Shown here one piece after another: positions 9,596-18,945 of a stretch of 64,000 nucleotides of DNA. The notes beneath the pieces are model-generated. The model made no database searches and was not told the origin of the DNA. It was given only the letters and a program-made list of their open reading frames with translations. Each line of letters starts with the position of its first letter. The stretch's first letter is position 1. The position numbers and the translations under genes are program-made. Origin of the DNA: CAYVVD01 sp964454975 (GTDB lineage Bacteria > Bacteroidota > Ignavibacteria > Kapaibacteriales > UBA2268); NCBI GenBank assembly GCA_964454975.1, contig CAYVVD010000011.1, positions 44,322-108,321 of the forward strand, in the 5' to 3' direction.

Positions 9596-10165
9596 ATGCA
9601 GTCAGACTATACCAAATACAGTAACGACGAGCTCATTGAAAAACTCAGAGGTTCAAGAAGCGAGTCTGAATTGGCGTTTGCCGAAATATACAGGAGGTAT
9701 TCGGCATTGGTTCACGGCTATTGTGCCTGCATGATTACGAGCAGAGAACAGATAGAAGACATTTTCCAGGAGACAATGATAAAATTCTATCAAAGCGTAA
9801 TCAATGACAAAAGGGATATCAACATCAAGGGATTCATGGTCACGATTGCCCGGAACCTGTGCCTTAATTACCAAAGGGACAAAAAGGCAACAGTACCCTT
9901 TGAGAATGTCGAATTTGAAATTGGGAACTATAATACTGCTGAAAAATCAGAACTATCTGAATTAATTAATATGGGCCTGAATCTGCTTGACTTTGAATAC
10001 AGGGAAGCATTCACGCTCAGAGAAATTGAGGGCCTCGAATACAGCCAGGTTGCTGAGTTATGTGGTATAAGCGAGGCCAATGCGCGGAAAAGGGTTTACC
10101 GCGCAAGACAAAAAATTAAAGGAATACTTGCTCCTTACTTTAAAGATGTTTACAGCGGAAAATAA
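9596..10165 (+). CDS. ECF-type RNA polymerase sigma factor
   Basis: The 189-residue protein has sigma region 2 (FAEIYRRYSALVHGY... IEDIFQETMIKFYQ) at about 27-95 and region 4 (FEYREAFTLREIEGLEYSQVAEL..SEANARKRVYRARQKIK) at about 130-180, with no regions 1 or 3: the sigma-70 family extracytoplasmic-function layout. It would direct RNA polymerase to a small stress or envelope regulon. The next gene, 19 bases on, encodes a membrane protein with an anti-sigma-like cytoplasmic start, the usual pairing. Some members of this group autoregulate; no -35/-10 pair can be assigned with confidence. Confidence 0.93.
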   Translation: MQSDYTKYSNDELIEKLRGSRSESELAFAEIYRRYSALVHGYCACMITSREQIEDIFQETMIKFYQSVINDKRDINIKGFMVTIARNLCLNYQRDKKATVPFENVEFEIGNYNTAEKSELSELINMGLNLLDFEYREAFTLREIEGLEYSQVAELCGISEANARKRVYRARQKIKGILAPYFKDVYSGK

Positions 10166-10184
10166 TAAAATCACAGGGTTTTAG

Positions 10185-11384
10185 ATGCCAGATTCAAAAT
10201 TAATACACCAGTTTGTCGATGGAGAACTCGACCCGACAAGGGAAGAAGAGTTTTTCCTTGGCGTTTACAATGACGAGGAGTTGCGCACCGAGCTCAAGCA
10301 GCTTATGGAACTGCGAAATGCTTCACGATCCAATCTTGATGTGTTTACACCTCCGGCTGAGTCTACTTCAGCAGTTTTCGGAGCGCTTGGCTTCAACGGA
10401 ATAATGAATACACCAGCTCCGGGTTTCTTTGTTAGAACAGGAAACTTCATCAAGCATAATTCTAAATTAATGTTAACAGGATTCTTATCATCGCTTATCA
10501 CCGGCATAACTGTTTTTCTTTTAATGCTCAATATTAATGATAATGCTGTTTCATCAGATGATGTTGTTATGAATTGGCAAAATTCGCAAAATGGAGCCAT
10601 TCAAAATTCTATCCCTGTAGTGGTTTCCGAATCAAATGTTGAAGTATCAAAATTAGATTTACTTAAAGGCAATAGTAGCAGTTCAGTTGCAAGCACTAAC
10701 CCTTTCACAATCGCAGCATCTGTTGACTCGAAAGAAGATTATTCCGGTACCGATCAAAATTTTCAAGCTCTTGAACTCCCGGCAAATGTTTTTGCAAGTA
10801 TGAACACCACGTATTACAGGTTTGGAGATATAGCAGTAAACAACAGGTTTGACGCAATGCCATTTGGTAGTGAGAAGACAGATTATATGATTGAAAGAAA
10901 TAAAAAATGGCATTTTGAGGGTTTAAGCTTTATTAATAATTATTCTCAAAATAATGCTGTTTCTCCGGAATCACAGAGTGCATTTGATAATTTATCATTT
11001 GCTCTATTCTATGATGCATCCGACAAATTCAGTGTTGGGATTGACTATAGGGGTGAGAGTTTCTATAATTCATTTGAAGCAAGAGAAAGCGACGGAGTGC
11101 TTTACAGGTATGAAACACATCCGGTTTACAACAGCCTTGCATTGGCGCTGAGATATTACCCTGTTAAAGATTATTTTAGTTTCTCACCATTTATCCAGGC
11201 ATCCCTCGGTGGGAACCAGGCAGGCATTGTAGCAAGAGGAGGAGCAGGCCTGATGTTAAATTTATATGGAAATCTGAATTTTGTATTCGGAGCAGAATAC
11301 AGCAACTTAAGTTTTGATTATAACAATACCTTGTACCATTCCGGAAAATGGATATATTCAAGTGGTATAAATTTCGGCTTCTAA
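10185..11384 (+). CDS. Putative anti-sigma protein fused to a barrel-like C-terminal domain
   Basis: Residues 1-60 look like an anti-sigma cytoplasmic domain (LIHQFVDGELDPTREEEFF, then EELRTELKQLMELR), with no zinc-binding His-x3-Cys-x2-Cys. One membrane helix lies at about 95-116 (LMLTGFLSSLITGITVFLLML). A low-complexity Ser/Asn linker of about 100 residues follows. Residues about 225-399 resemble an eight-stranded outer-membrane barrel: alternating strands such as FALFYDASDKFSVGIDYRG, LALALRYYPV, FSFSPFIQASLGG and LNFVFGAEYSNL, ending in GINFGF with a terminal Phe. One chain with both an inner-membrane helix and an outer-membrane-like barrel is unusual. Placed directly behind the sigma gene, it is the likely regulator of that sigma factor. 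A strong terminator follows. Confidence 0.75.
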   Translation: MPDSKLIHQFVDGELDPTREEEFFLGVYNDEELRTELKQLMELRNASRSNLDVFTPPAESTSAVFGALGFNGIMNTPAPGFFVRTGNFIKHNSKLMLTGFLSSLITGITVFLLMLNINDNAVSSDDVVMNWQNSQNGAIQNSIPVVVSESNVEVSKLDLLKGNSSSSVASTNPFTIAASVDSKEDYSGTDQNFQALELPANVFASMNTTYYRFGDIAVNNRFDAMPFGSEKTDYMIERNKKWHFEGLSFINNYSQNNAVSPESQSAFDNLSFALFYDASDKFSVGIDYRGESFYNSFEARESDGVLYRYETHPVYNSLALALRYYPVKDYFSFSPFIQASLGGNQAGIVARGGAGLMLNLYGNLNFVFGAEYSNLSFDYNNTLYHSGKWIYSSGINFGF

Positions 11385-11410
11385 ACCATATTTCCCGATC
11401 TTACTGAAAG

Positions 11411-11460
11411 CTCTCAAATAACCCCTGAAGCATTATTTGAGAGTTTTCTTTTTTTATTTT
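11411..11460 (+). terminator. Strong intrinsic terminator of the sigma operon
   Basis: Perfect 11-bp stem (CTCTCAAATAA 11411-11421 with TTATTTGAGAG 11433-11443), 11-base loop, then TTTTCTTTTTTTATTTT. It begins 26 bases after the anti-sigma-like gene and ends that transcript. Confidence 0.92.
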
Positions 11461-11471
11461 GAGCTTATATT

Positions 11472-11479
11472 TATCTTTG
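11472..11479 (+). promoter_or_regulatory. Bacteroidota-type -7 element of the rubrerythrin-like gene
   Basis: TATCTTTG fits the TAnnTTTG -7 consensus of this phylum's main sigma factor. It lies just after the preceding terminator and 30 bases before the ATG, giving a short leader. A -33 TTG at the standard distance is not clear. Confidence 0.5.
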
Positions 11480-11509
11480 GTTTCTAATTTATGAGGAATT
11501 GAGACAAAA

Positions 11510-11965
11510 ATGACTGACGAAAAATTTGAAGAACTGATTAACTATGCGATAGAGCGTGAAAACGGCGCCGCCAGATTCTACAAGAAACTGCAGGGAATGG
11601 CAAAGAACGAAGCAAGCATTGAACTGCTTAAGAATCTCGAGGAAATGGAACTTGAGCACGCAAGAATACTTTCTGAATTTAATAAGGATGAATCAGTTTC
11701 AGAGCTTAAGAGGCCGAATGTTAAGGATTTAAAGCTAAGTGATTATATGGTGGTCAACCCTCCAAATGATGAGATGACATACCAGGATGTTCTTGTTCTT
11801 GCAATGAAACGCGAAGAAGCTTCGAAGAGGCTATACGTAGCGCTTGCCGAAGAATCTGATGATGAAAACACCAGGAATCTCTTCTTAAGGCTTGCGCAAG
11901 AGGAAGCTACTCATAAGCTCCAAATCGAGACGATTTACGACGATGAGATTCTTACTGAGAATTAA
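11510..11965 (+). CDS. Rubrerythrin-like ferritin-fold protein (no rubredoxin domain)
   Basis: The 151-residue protein is a four-helix bundle with paired diiron-ligand motifs of the rubrerythrin/ferritin-like family: ERENGAARFYKKL and EEMELEHARIL in the first half, KREEASKRLY and AQEEATHKLQIE in the second. It lacks the C-terminal rubredoxin Cys-x2-Cys iron site, so it is the 'erythrin-core-only' type. Such proteins reduce peroxide or handle iron in the cytoplasm. It has its own promoter element and follows a terminator, so it is transcribed independently of the sigma operon. Confidence 0.85.
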   Translation: MTDEKFEELINYAIERENGAARFYKKLQGMAKNEASIELLKNLEEMELEHARILSEFNKDESVSELKRPNVKDLKLSDYMVVNPPNDEMTYQDVLVLAMKREEASKRLYVALAEESDDENTRNLFLRLAQEEATHKLQIETIYDDEILTEN

Positions 11966-11988
11966 ATTTCAATATAAACATGATAAAT

Positions 11989-12022
11989 ATTCATTTGGGG
12001 TTTCCAAAGCCCCTTTATGAAT
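11989..12022 (+). promoter_or_regulatory. Inverted repeat spanning the DUF454 start codon
   Basis: ATTCAT (11989-11994) pairs with ATGAAT (12017-12022) and GGGG (11997-12000) with CCCC (12010-12013). The 3' arm contains the DUF454 ATG. It may be a weak terminator of the rubrerythrin-like gene or may limit translation of the next one; the stem is interrupted, so either role is tentative. Confidence 0.35.
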
Positions 12023-12427
12023 GCACATCGAGAACATAACCAAGTACCTTCCTGGAGAAAAAAGCTCTACGCGTTTATTGGCATTTTATCAGTTGGTATG
12101 GGTGTTTTAGGCGTTATTCTTCCTCTACTGCCTCATACACCTTTTTTCCTGCTTGCGGCTTATTTATTCTCAAAGAGTTCTCCGAAACTGCACCACTGGC
12201 TGTTACATAATAAATGGTTTGGCAGGTATATAAGAGATTATAAAGAGGGCCGGGGTATTCCCCTCAGAACCAAAATTGTCACCATAGCTTTTGCACTTGT
12301 TTCGCTCACAGTCTCCTTTTTACTAATTGACATGACAGAAATACGCTGGTTACTAATTGTAATAGCTGTTACATTCACAATCTACATAGCAATAAAAAAA
12401 TCCTATCGCGAATCTGATTATAAATAA
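12017..12427 (+). CDS. DUF454 (YbaN-type) inner-membrane protein
   Basis: The 136-residue protein has the family signature: a first helix ending LGVILPLLPHTPFFLLAAYLF, then FSKSSPKLHHWLLHNKWFGR and the loop DYKEGRGIPLRTK, followed by two more helices. DUF454 proteins are small inner-membrane proteins of unknown function. The start is confirmed by alignment of these motifs, although no good Shine-Dalgarno is present and the ATG lies in an inverted repeat. Its stop is six bases from the convergent FG-GAP gene. Confidence 0.9.
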   Translation: MNAHREHNQVPSWRKKLYAFIGILSVGMGVLGVILPLLPHTPFFLLAAYLFSKSSPKLHHWLLHNKWFGRYIRDYKEGRGIPLRTKIVTIAFALVSLTVSFLLIDMTEIRWLLIVIAVTFTIYIAIKKSYRESDYK

Positions 12428-12433
12428 GGCTAA

Positions 12434-15412
12434 TTATTCCACAATCACAGGCCAGGCTTGCATACCATAACTCATTTTTGCAACGATAAAGTATATCCCC
12501 GGTGATAACTTGGAAATATTAGCTTCCTCATTATTCTCCCCGGGAGCAATCAAACCGCTGAATAATGCAAGATGCTTTTTACCACCGATATCAATCAGAT
12601 TAAGATTGATTTTTTCCGGGAATACTGAATTAATAGAGTAATTAATTTTTAAATAATTATCAGCAGGTTGTGGCATAATTCGCATTTGAAGGATCCCGTA
12701 TAATTCCCCCTCCTCATTGACAGAATTAATTACTTCCCCTTTGCCCCTTACAATCAGCGTCTTCTCGGGCTGATTAACAGCATTCGTTTTGACAGTTAAC
12801 TGGGTATTGTAATCTTTCTCCTCAACCGGACTGAAATTTATGAGAACAGCTTCTGTACTGTCAGGATTTATTACAATCGGTAATTCAGTACCCTGAAATG
12901 TGTAAATATCATTGAAATCATGTAGAATCAGATCCGTTATTAATAAATCAGCATTCCCTTCATTGACAACTTTAAGTTCTATCTCTTTACTTTCGTTAAG
13001 TCCGACAGTACCAAAAATCAAAAGGGAATTAAGAAACCTGACTTCAGGAGCAGGCCCGTCTGAAACCCCTCTTACCTTAACAATCGCATTCGGTTCGTTA
13101 TAAGCGTTTGAAATAATTTCAACGACTCCCTCAAATGTTCCTAATTCAACCGGCATAAATTCAATTTGCACGATTCCTGATTCACCACTCTGCAATGTAA
13201 ATTGTTCGAAATTAATACTATTGAATGGCTCTTCACCCATTACATCCTGTATAATCAAAGGTTCCTCGCCGGAATTAGTTATTTCAATTTCTAAAATATC
13301 GCTATTACCTATCCACGAATTCTCAAATGAAATTGAATCGGCTGCCAATTCGATTATCGGTTTTGGCTCAAATCCGAATCCCTCAAGGTCTATTCCTTTA
13401 TTGGGGGCATTATGAGCATTTGATATTATCCTGAGAGATTCTTTGAAAAATGCCCTCTTTTCCGGAACAAAATCAACATGCATTTCTTTCGACTCTCCGG
13501 GCTGTAATGTAAATTCCGTATCGCCTGTATAATTGTAAACATTGTTACTACTTGGGTAAACGTTGTTTACCATTAGTGGCGAGTCGCCTATATTTTTTAT
13601 ACTGACGGCAACTTCGTATCCCATACCTACATCAAGAGTCCCGAAATCAAAGTAAGGTTCAACAGTTGCAATTACAGCTTTATTATCTTCCCATGTCCGG
13701 AGATAATCCTTGTAGCCCTCTTCATCCACATTAATAATAACATTTAGAGGTGGATTATAAAGCTTTTTTTCTCCCCCTGATGGCCATTTTACTATTATAG
13801 AATCTATCCTGTTCCTTTGCCCAATGCCTATATAAGAAACAAAGTGTTGTTGGCCGGAAAAGTGCCCGGAAGCTGCCTGCACTTCCTTCAAATGAGCCAT
13901 CCCATCAGAATAAAGTATCGCTTTCGCTCCAATAGCGCTTCTATTTGAACTATCAGGAGTATTGTATTTAATACCTATCCAGTTGTTTTTATTTCCGATA
14001 TCATTTTCAAGGAGCGTAATAGTCATGTAGTTTTCAATAGTCGTACCCGTATCACGAACCTGGTGACTGAAGAATAAATCCAGGTCGCCATCAAGGTCGT
14101 AGTCGCAAGGTTCCATAGAATGTGCTTCAGTGAATCTTTCAAGGCCCAAATCAAAAGTTACTTCATTAAAATAGCCAAATTCATTTTGTTTAAGAATGTA
14201 TAGCCTTTCAACTCCCCATTGATTTGCTTGCGGGTATGCCATCTGCCCGATTGCAATATCAAGCCTTCCGTCATAATCCATATCAAAAAACATACCTCCC
14301 TGGTCCCCGAGATGTGAACTTGCAGGAGCATCTCTCTCAATCCTGTCCAACTCCCATTCAAGTTTGTATCCATTTTCAGGACCGGTATTAATGGTAATAT
14401 GAGTCCTGCCCTCGCCATCGTGGTAACCGCCATGTACATTCACCTGGAGCAGATCAATATCAAGGTCATTGTCGAAGTCTGCGGGTATTGCTTCCCATTG
14501 GCATAGGTTCTGGCCACCGTCGCCCTGCATTTTTTGCCCGCTGTAATTGGAAATTAGCGAAGCATTTGAAAAAGTCCCATCTCCTTCGTTCATGAAAAGT
14601 GTACCACCTGACCTGCAATAACCGGATGTGATAACATCCTGCCAGCCGTCGTTATTCCAATCTGTTACATTTACGCCATACATCGGGCGTTTTATGTTCT
14701 CTATAACCGGGCTGTTCACGCGAGTGAATGTACCATCCCCATTACCTTTGAAAAGTACGTCCGGCATCATATACTCTCCCAGCCCTGCCAGGTTAGAAGC
14801 ATAATCTGAGAACCAAGTGGAAAGATACAAGTCGATAAATCCATCCCTGTTAAAATCAAGAAAAGCAATTCCTGTTGCATTGATAATACCCACAGGGAGT
14901 GTATCCACCACAACCATATCATGAAGCCCATTATCAGGTACAATCGCGAACCTGCCGCTACCATCATTCAGGTAAACCTCCGACCTGTCGCCCGGATCAT
15001 TATCTCCATTATAGTTCGACCACCTGTGATAATAAATACTTGTAACCAGGTCAGGGTCGCCGTCGTTATCCAGATCCGCAAATCCCGCGATGTCTATTAC
15101 TCTTCCTTCCTTATCAGAATCTCTGTTTACATTGATTCCCGACTCTTCAGTAAAATCAACAAATATTCTTTCACCTGCATTTACAGGATGAGGTTGATTT
15201 AAATACAGGAAATAATTATTGCTGTGAGTGGAGCCTGTTCCCCAGAGCAAATCAGGATATTCATCGCCATTAACATCTGCAATCACAATCCGGGCCCCCC
15301 TAACTTCTCCAAGGCCGATTTCAGTCCTCTTCGGAGTAAACCACGAAGCAGTCTGTGAGTAAGTAATTCCGGATAAAAGCAGCAGGCACAAGATAATTGG
15401 GGTTGTTTTCAT
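12434..15412 (-). CDS. T9SS-secreted FG-GAP/ASPIC-UnbV protein with choice-of-anchor-D repeats
   Basis: This 992-residue protein has a signal peptide (MKTTPIILCLLLLSGITYSQ). Residues about 25-480 hold seven VCBS/FG-GAP blades with calcium-binding loops (DVNGDEYPDLL, DLDNDGDPDLV, DFNRDGFIDLY, DWNNDGWQDVI, DFDNDLDIDLL, DMDYDGRLDIA, DYDLDGDLDLF). An ASPIC/UnbV domain follows (NRSAIGAKAILY, SYIGIGQRNRIDSIIVKWPSG). Three or so choice-of-anchor-D Ig-like repeats (about 590-890) precede the type IX sorting domain, which ends LSPGIYFIVAKMSYG...VIVE. It is predicted to cross the outer membrane and stay surface-bound or be released. Substrate unknown; CRTAC1-like architecture. Single-gene unit. Confidence 0.93.
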   Translation of the reverse strand: MKTTPIILCLLLLSGITYSQTASWFTPKRTEIGLGEVRGARIVIADVNGDEYPDLLWGTGSTHSNNYFLYLNQPHPVNAGERIFVDFTEESGINVNRDSDKEGRVIDIAGFADLDNDGDPDLVTSIYYHRWSNYNGDNDPGDRSEVYLNDGSGRFAIVPDNGLHDMVVVDTLPVGIINATGIAFLDFNRDGFIDLYLSTWFSDYASNLAGLGEYMMPDVLFKGNGDGTFTRVNSPVIENIKRPMYGVNVTDWNNDGWQDVITSGYCRSGGTLFMNEGDGTFSNASLISNYSGQKMQGDGGQNLCQWEAIPADFDNDLDIDLLQVNVHGGYHDGEGRTHITINTGPENGYKLEWELDRIERDAPASSHLGDQGGMFFDMDYDGRLDIAIGQMAYPQANQWGVERLYILKQNEFGYFNEVTFDLGLERFTEAHSMEPCDYDLDGDLDLFFSHQVRDTGTTIENYMTITLLENDIGNKNNWIGIKYNTPDSSNRSAIGAKAILYSDGMAHLKEVQAASGHFSGQQHFVSYIGIGQRNRIDSIIVKWPSGGEKKLYNPPLNVIINVDEEGYKDYLRTWEDNKAVIATVEPYFDFGTLDVGMGYEVAVSIKNIGDSPLMVNNVYPSSNNVYNYTGDTEFTLQPGESKEMHVDFVPEKRAFFKESLRIISNAHNAPNKGIDLEGFGFEPKPIIELAADSISFENSWIGNSDILEIEITNSGEEPLIIQDVMGEEPFNSINFEQFTLQSGESGIVQIEFMPVELGTFEGVVEIISNAYNEPNAIVKVRGVSDGPAPEVRFLNSLLIFGTVGLNESKEIELKVVNEGNADLLITDLILHDFNDIYTFQGTELPIVINPDSTEAVLINFSPVEEKDYNTQLTVKTNAVNQPEKTLIVRGKGEVINSVNEEGELYGILQMRIMPQPADNYLKINYSINSVFPEKINLNLIDIGGKKHLALFSGLIAPGENNEEANISKLSPGIYFIVAKMSYGMQAWPVIVE

Positions 15413-15561
15413 ATTGGTATGAATATTGTTAATTGAATGTTAAGATTCTAAAAGATAATACTTGAAAGCTATTAAAACAAGCGGGTTAAAGAGTATTTGT
15501 TATTTATTCGCTCATTTTGTTATATTTTAAAGTTATCCTAAAACAATCTGACAGAATTACA

Positions 15562-17523
15562 ATGCGAAAAATTACAATAGGAATGAGGCTTAGTTATTGG
15601 TTTGACAACCTGATGTCAAAAGGAACATTTGCGCCTCTTGCACTTCTGATAAGTACTGCTGTCTTGGGGATTTTCGCCTGGGGACTTGTGCTTTATATTT
15701 CAGGAATAACACCTTTACACGAAACGGTTTCCGGTATAGAAACCGGAAAGGAACTGAATTTCTTAGATGCAGTTTGGATAACGGTACTAAGGACTCTTGA
15801 TGGAGGCGTGCTTGCTGAAGACCCCAACAATCCCGGATTCCTGTTCTTCATGCTAATTGCCACTCTCGGCGGCTTGATGATGATTTCAACTTTGATTGGT
15901 ATTGTCAACTCAGGTGTTCGCAATAAAATTAGCGAGTTAAGAAAAGGCCGTTCCTTTGTTGTTGAAGAACAACACACAGTGATTCTCGGGTGGTCATTCC
16001 AGGTTTTTCCGGTCATATCGGAACTTGTAATAGCTAATGAAAATCAGCACAATCCAAGCATTGCCATACTTGCCGATAAAGATAAAGTGGAAATGGAGGA
16101 TGAGATAAAAGCTAAAGTTGGAAACACACAAAATACACGCGTAATTTGCCGTACCGGCAACCCGATTGACCTCCATGATCTTGAAATTATTAACCTGCAC
16201 GAAGCAAAATCAATTATTATCATTGCACCTGATTCTGCAGAACCGGATTCTAATGTTATTAAAACTATCCTTGCTATAACAAATAACCCAAACAGAAGGC
16301 CTTATCCGCATTTATATCATATTGTCGCTGAAATTCGTGACCCCCGCAATGTTCCTATTGCAGAAATAGCAGGCCGGAATGAGGTTCAGCTTGTAATTTT
16401 TGACTACCTCATTTCCAGAATAACAGCTCAGACTTGCCGCCAGCCGGGATTATCTGTTGTTTTTACGGAATTACTTGATTTCAGCGGTGCTGAAATTTAT
16501 TTCCAGAAAGAACATAAAGTCTATGGGAAAACTTTTGTTGAAGTTATGTTCTCTTTTGAGACATCTACGGTAGTCGGAATCCGCAAGCACGATGGCAGGA
16601 TTCTAATCAAGCCGCCATTGAATACAAAAATTGAAGAAAATGATATGTTGATCGCAATTTCCGAGGATGATGATACAGTAATCCTTTCCGGAATGACAGA
16701 ATATGGCATTGACCCCGGCGCTATCAGAAAAGCTCCGAAATATGAAGAACCGAAACCTGAAGCTTCACTTATTCTAGGATGGAACAGGCGGGCGCCCTTG
16801 ATTATTAACGAGCTTGAAAAGTATGTAAAGCCCGGTTCAAAGATAACAGTTGTTGCGAACAGCGCTTCCGCTGAGAAGGACTTGTCAACCCATTGCGCAA
16901 ACCTTGTCAACCAGACTGTTACTTTCTGGTATGGCGATACTACAAACAGGAGAATACTTGACGACCTCGATATTGAAAATTATGACCACATAATTGTGTT
17001 GAGTATGACTGAACTGGATGATGTACAGTCAACTGATGCAAAGACACTAAGTACACTTCTCCATTTACGTGACATTGCAGACCTGAAGGGGCACCATTTC
17101 TCCATTGTGTCTGAAATGCTTGATGACCGCAACCGTGAACTTGCCGAGATTACTCATACCGATGATTTTATCGTAAGCGTTAAACTGGATTCTTTGATGC
17201 TATCGCAGATTTCTGAAAACAAAGAGTTAAAAACTGTTTTTGAGATTCTGTTTAGCGCCGGCGGGCCAGGTATATTTATAATGCCTGCAGAAAACTACGT
17301 TGAGCTTGGAAGGCCAGTTAATTTTTACACAGTAATGGAATCTGCCCGCCAGCAGAATGAAATAGCAATTGGCTATAAGCTGCACGATGCTCAACGCCGG
17401 TACGAAGGCCAGGGTGCGCTTTCCCATGGTGTAATAGTTAATCCGACAAAATCTAAACAATTGTTTTTCTCGGAAGGCGATAAAATTATTGTCCTCTCAG
17501 AGGATGATAGTTTCTTAGATTAA
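15562..17523 (+). CDS. CASTOR/POLLUX-type ion channel with RCK domains
   Basis: From ATG 15562 the protein is 653 residues (MRKITIGMRLSYWFDNLMSKG). Two membrane helices (about 20-45 and 95-120) flank a pore segment WITVLRTLDGGVLAEDP, followed by two RCK/TrkA-N Rossmann-like units (HTVILGWSFQVFPVISEL; ASLILGWNRRAPLIINELE). The block LVIFDYLISRITAQTCRQPGLSVVFTELLDFSGAEIYF is typical of CASTOR/POLLUX/SYM8 channels, which pass potassium or calcium and are gated through the RCK ring. A TTG at 15517 could extend the frame but adds an atypical leader. The last nine bases overlap the 3' end of murA. Confidence 0.9.
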   Translation: MRKITIGMRLSYWFDNLMSKGTFAPLALLISTAVLGIFAWGLVLYISGITPLHETVSGIETGKELNFLDAVWITVLRTLDGGVLAEDPNNPGFLFFMLIATLGGLMMISTLIGIVNSGVRNKISELRKGRSFVVEEQHTVILGWSFQVFPVISELVIANENQHNPSIAILADKDKVEMEDEIKAKVGNTQNTRVICRTGNPIDLHDLEIINLHEAKSIIIIAPDSAEPDSNVIKTILAITNNPNRRPYPHLYHIVAEIRDPRNVPIAEIAGRNEVQLVIFDYLISRITAQTCRQPGLSVVFTELLDFSGAEIYFQKEHKVYGKTFVEVMFSFETSTVVGIRKHDGRILIKPPLNTKIEENDMLIAISEDDDTVILSGMTEYGIDPGAIRKAPKYEEPKPEASLILGWNRRAPLIINELEKYVKPGSKITVVANSASAEKDLSTHCANLVNQTVTFWYGDTTNRRILDDLDIENYDHIIVLSMTELDDVQSTDAKTLSTLLHLRDIADLKGHHFSIVSEMLDDRNRELAEITHTDDFIVSVKLDSLMLSQISENKELKTVFEILFSAGGPGIFIMPAENYVELGRPVNFYTVMESARQQNEIAIGYKLHDAQRRYEGQGALSHGVIVNPTKSKQLFFSEGDKIIVLSEDDSFLD

Positions 17524-18777
17524 ATCAGTCTTAATGCGCCTGACATTTGCGCCAAGTGCATTAAGTTTATGCTCTACATCTTCATACCCCCGGTCGAGAT
17601 GATAGACGCGTAGGATGTCTGTCTCACCATCCGCAACAAGTGCTGCAAGAATCAGGGATGCGCTTGCTCTCAAATCGGATGACATTACCGTTGCCCCGGA
17701 TAGTTTCTTGCCGCCGATTATTATCGCATTATTGTCTTTTACCGTAATGTCCGCTCCAAGGCGCATTAGCTCAGGCACATGCTTGAACCTGTCGAAGTAG
17801 ATTGTATCAGTAACTGTTGACACACCCTTGGCGCAAAGCATTAACGAAGTCCATTGTGCCTGTATATCAGTCGGGATTCCTGGGTAGATTGCAGTTAAAA
17901 TATCAACAGGTTTGGGCTTTTCACTTAGCTCAAGATGTATATTGCTGCCATTAACATCCACAGTACATCCGGCTTCTTCAAGTTTCGAGATAACAGTTGT
18001 CAGGTGGTAAGGATTAGTGTTTTCAAGTTCAATATTGCCTTGTGTCATTGCAGCCGCAATAAGGTAGGTTGCGGCTTCAATCCTGTCGGGAATTACTGAT
18101 TCATTAACGGGTTTCAGCTCGTCCACACCTTCAACCTCAAGCATAGATGTTCCTATGCCGTTTATTTTTGCTCCCATCTTTACAAGGAAGCGTGCCAAAG
18201 CCGTTATCTCAGGCTCCATAGCTGCATTCGTGATAATTGTTGTTCCTTTCGCAAGTGAAGCAGCCATAAGGATATTGCCCGTCGCTCCGACGCTTGATAT
18301 ATCAAGAAGGATTTTTGTTCCTATTAACCTGTCGGCTTTTGCAATAACATACCCTTTTTCAATTTCTATTTTAGCGCCGAGTTTCACCATACCTTTAATG
18401 TGCAAATCGACAGGCCTCGGCCCCCACGCACAACCGCCCGGAAGGGAAACCTTGGCATACCCGTGCCTTGACAACAAAGGACCAAGAACATAAAAAGATG
18501 CACGCATTTTTTTAACATGTTCATAAGGCGCAATAAGAACATCCTGCCCGTTGGAATCAACAAAAAGGGAATTCCCGTTTAATTCGGAAAACACGCCAAG
18601 GGCCTCAAGCAGGCGGGCCATTGTCCATACGTCCCTAAGATTAGGGACATTTTCGAGCCTGTATGTCCCCGGAGCCAGGAGTGTTGCAGGCATTATCGCC
18701 AGTGCGCCGTTTTTGGCGCCGGATACCTTTATCCTTCCATGAAGCCTGTGGCCTCCCTCTATAACAAACTTATCCAT
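17515..18777 (-). CDS. murA: UDP-N-acetylglucosamine 1-carboxyvinyltransferase
   Basis: The 420-residue enzyme transfers enolpyruvate from PEP to UDP-GlcNAc, the first committed step of peptidoglycan synthesis, in the cytoplasm. It has the EPSP-synthase-like double fold, the N-terminal SGAKNGALAIMPA motif (Lys and Asn in the active site) and the mobile loop LPGGCAWGPRPVDLH. The catalytic Cys is present (C116), so the enzyme is predicted to be sensitive to fosfomycin-type alkylation; Trp in this loop replaces the more common Ile. Length and both ends match the family. It is a lone gene, converging on the channel gene with a nine-base overlap. Confidence 0.97.
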   Translation of the reverse strand: MDKFVIEGGHRLHGRIKVSGAKNGALAIMPATLLAPGTYRLENVPNLRDVWTMARLLEALGVFSELNGNSLFVDSNGQDVLIAPYEHVKKMRASFYVLGPLLSRHGYAKVSLPGGCAWGPRPVDLHIKGMVKLGAKIEIEKGYVIAKADRLIGTKILLDISSVGATGNILMAASLAKGTTIITNAAMEPEITALARFLVKMGAKINGIGTSMLEVEGVDELKPVNESVIPDRIEAATYLIAAAMTQGNIELENTNPYHLTTVISKLEEAGCTVDVNGSNIHLELSEKPKPVDILTAIYPGIPTDIQAQWTSLMLCAKGVSTVTDTIYFDRFKHVPELMRLGADITVKDNNAIIIGGKKLSGATVMSSDLRASASLILAALVADGETDILRVYHLDRGYEDVEHKLNALGANVRRIKTDLI

Positions 18778-18945
18778 CAGATTCCCGTTTCATCATCAAA
18801 AACCAAAAATACAAAGGATGAACCATAACTGAAATTTTAGTTTAAATTTAATTAATTTAATTGTTTCACGTAGGGTTAACCTAATGTTTATCCCACCTTA
18901 ACACAATATGAATAACATGCAAATTGAATAAGTAATGTTCATATT

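Noticed and set aside
18778..18945. Possible small gene between murA and the sensor kinase
   Set aside because: No frame with a ribosome site; AT-rich divergent promoter region only.
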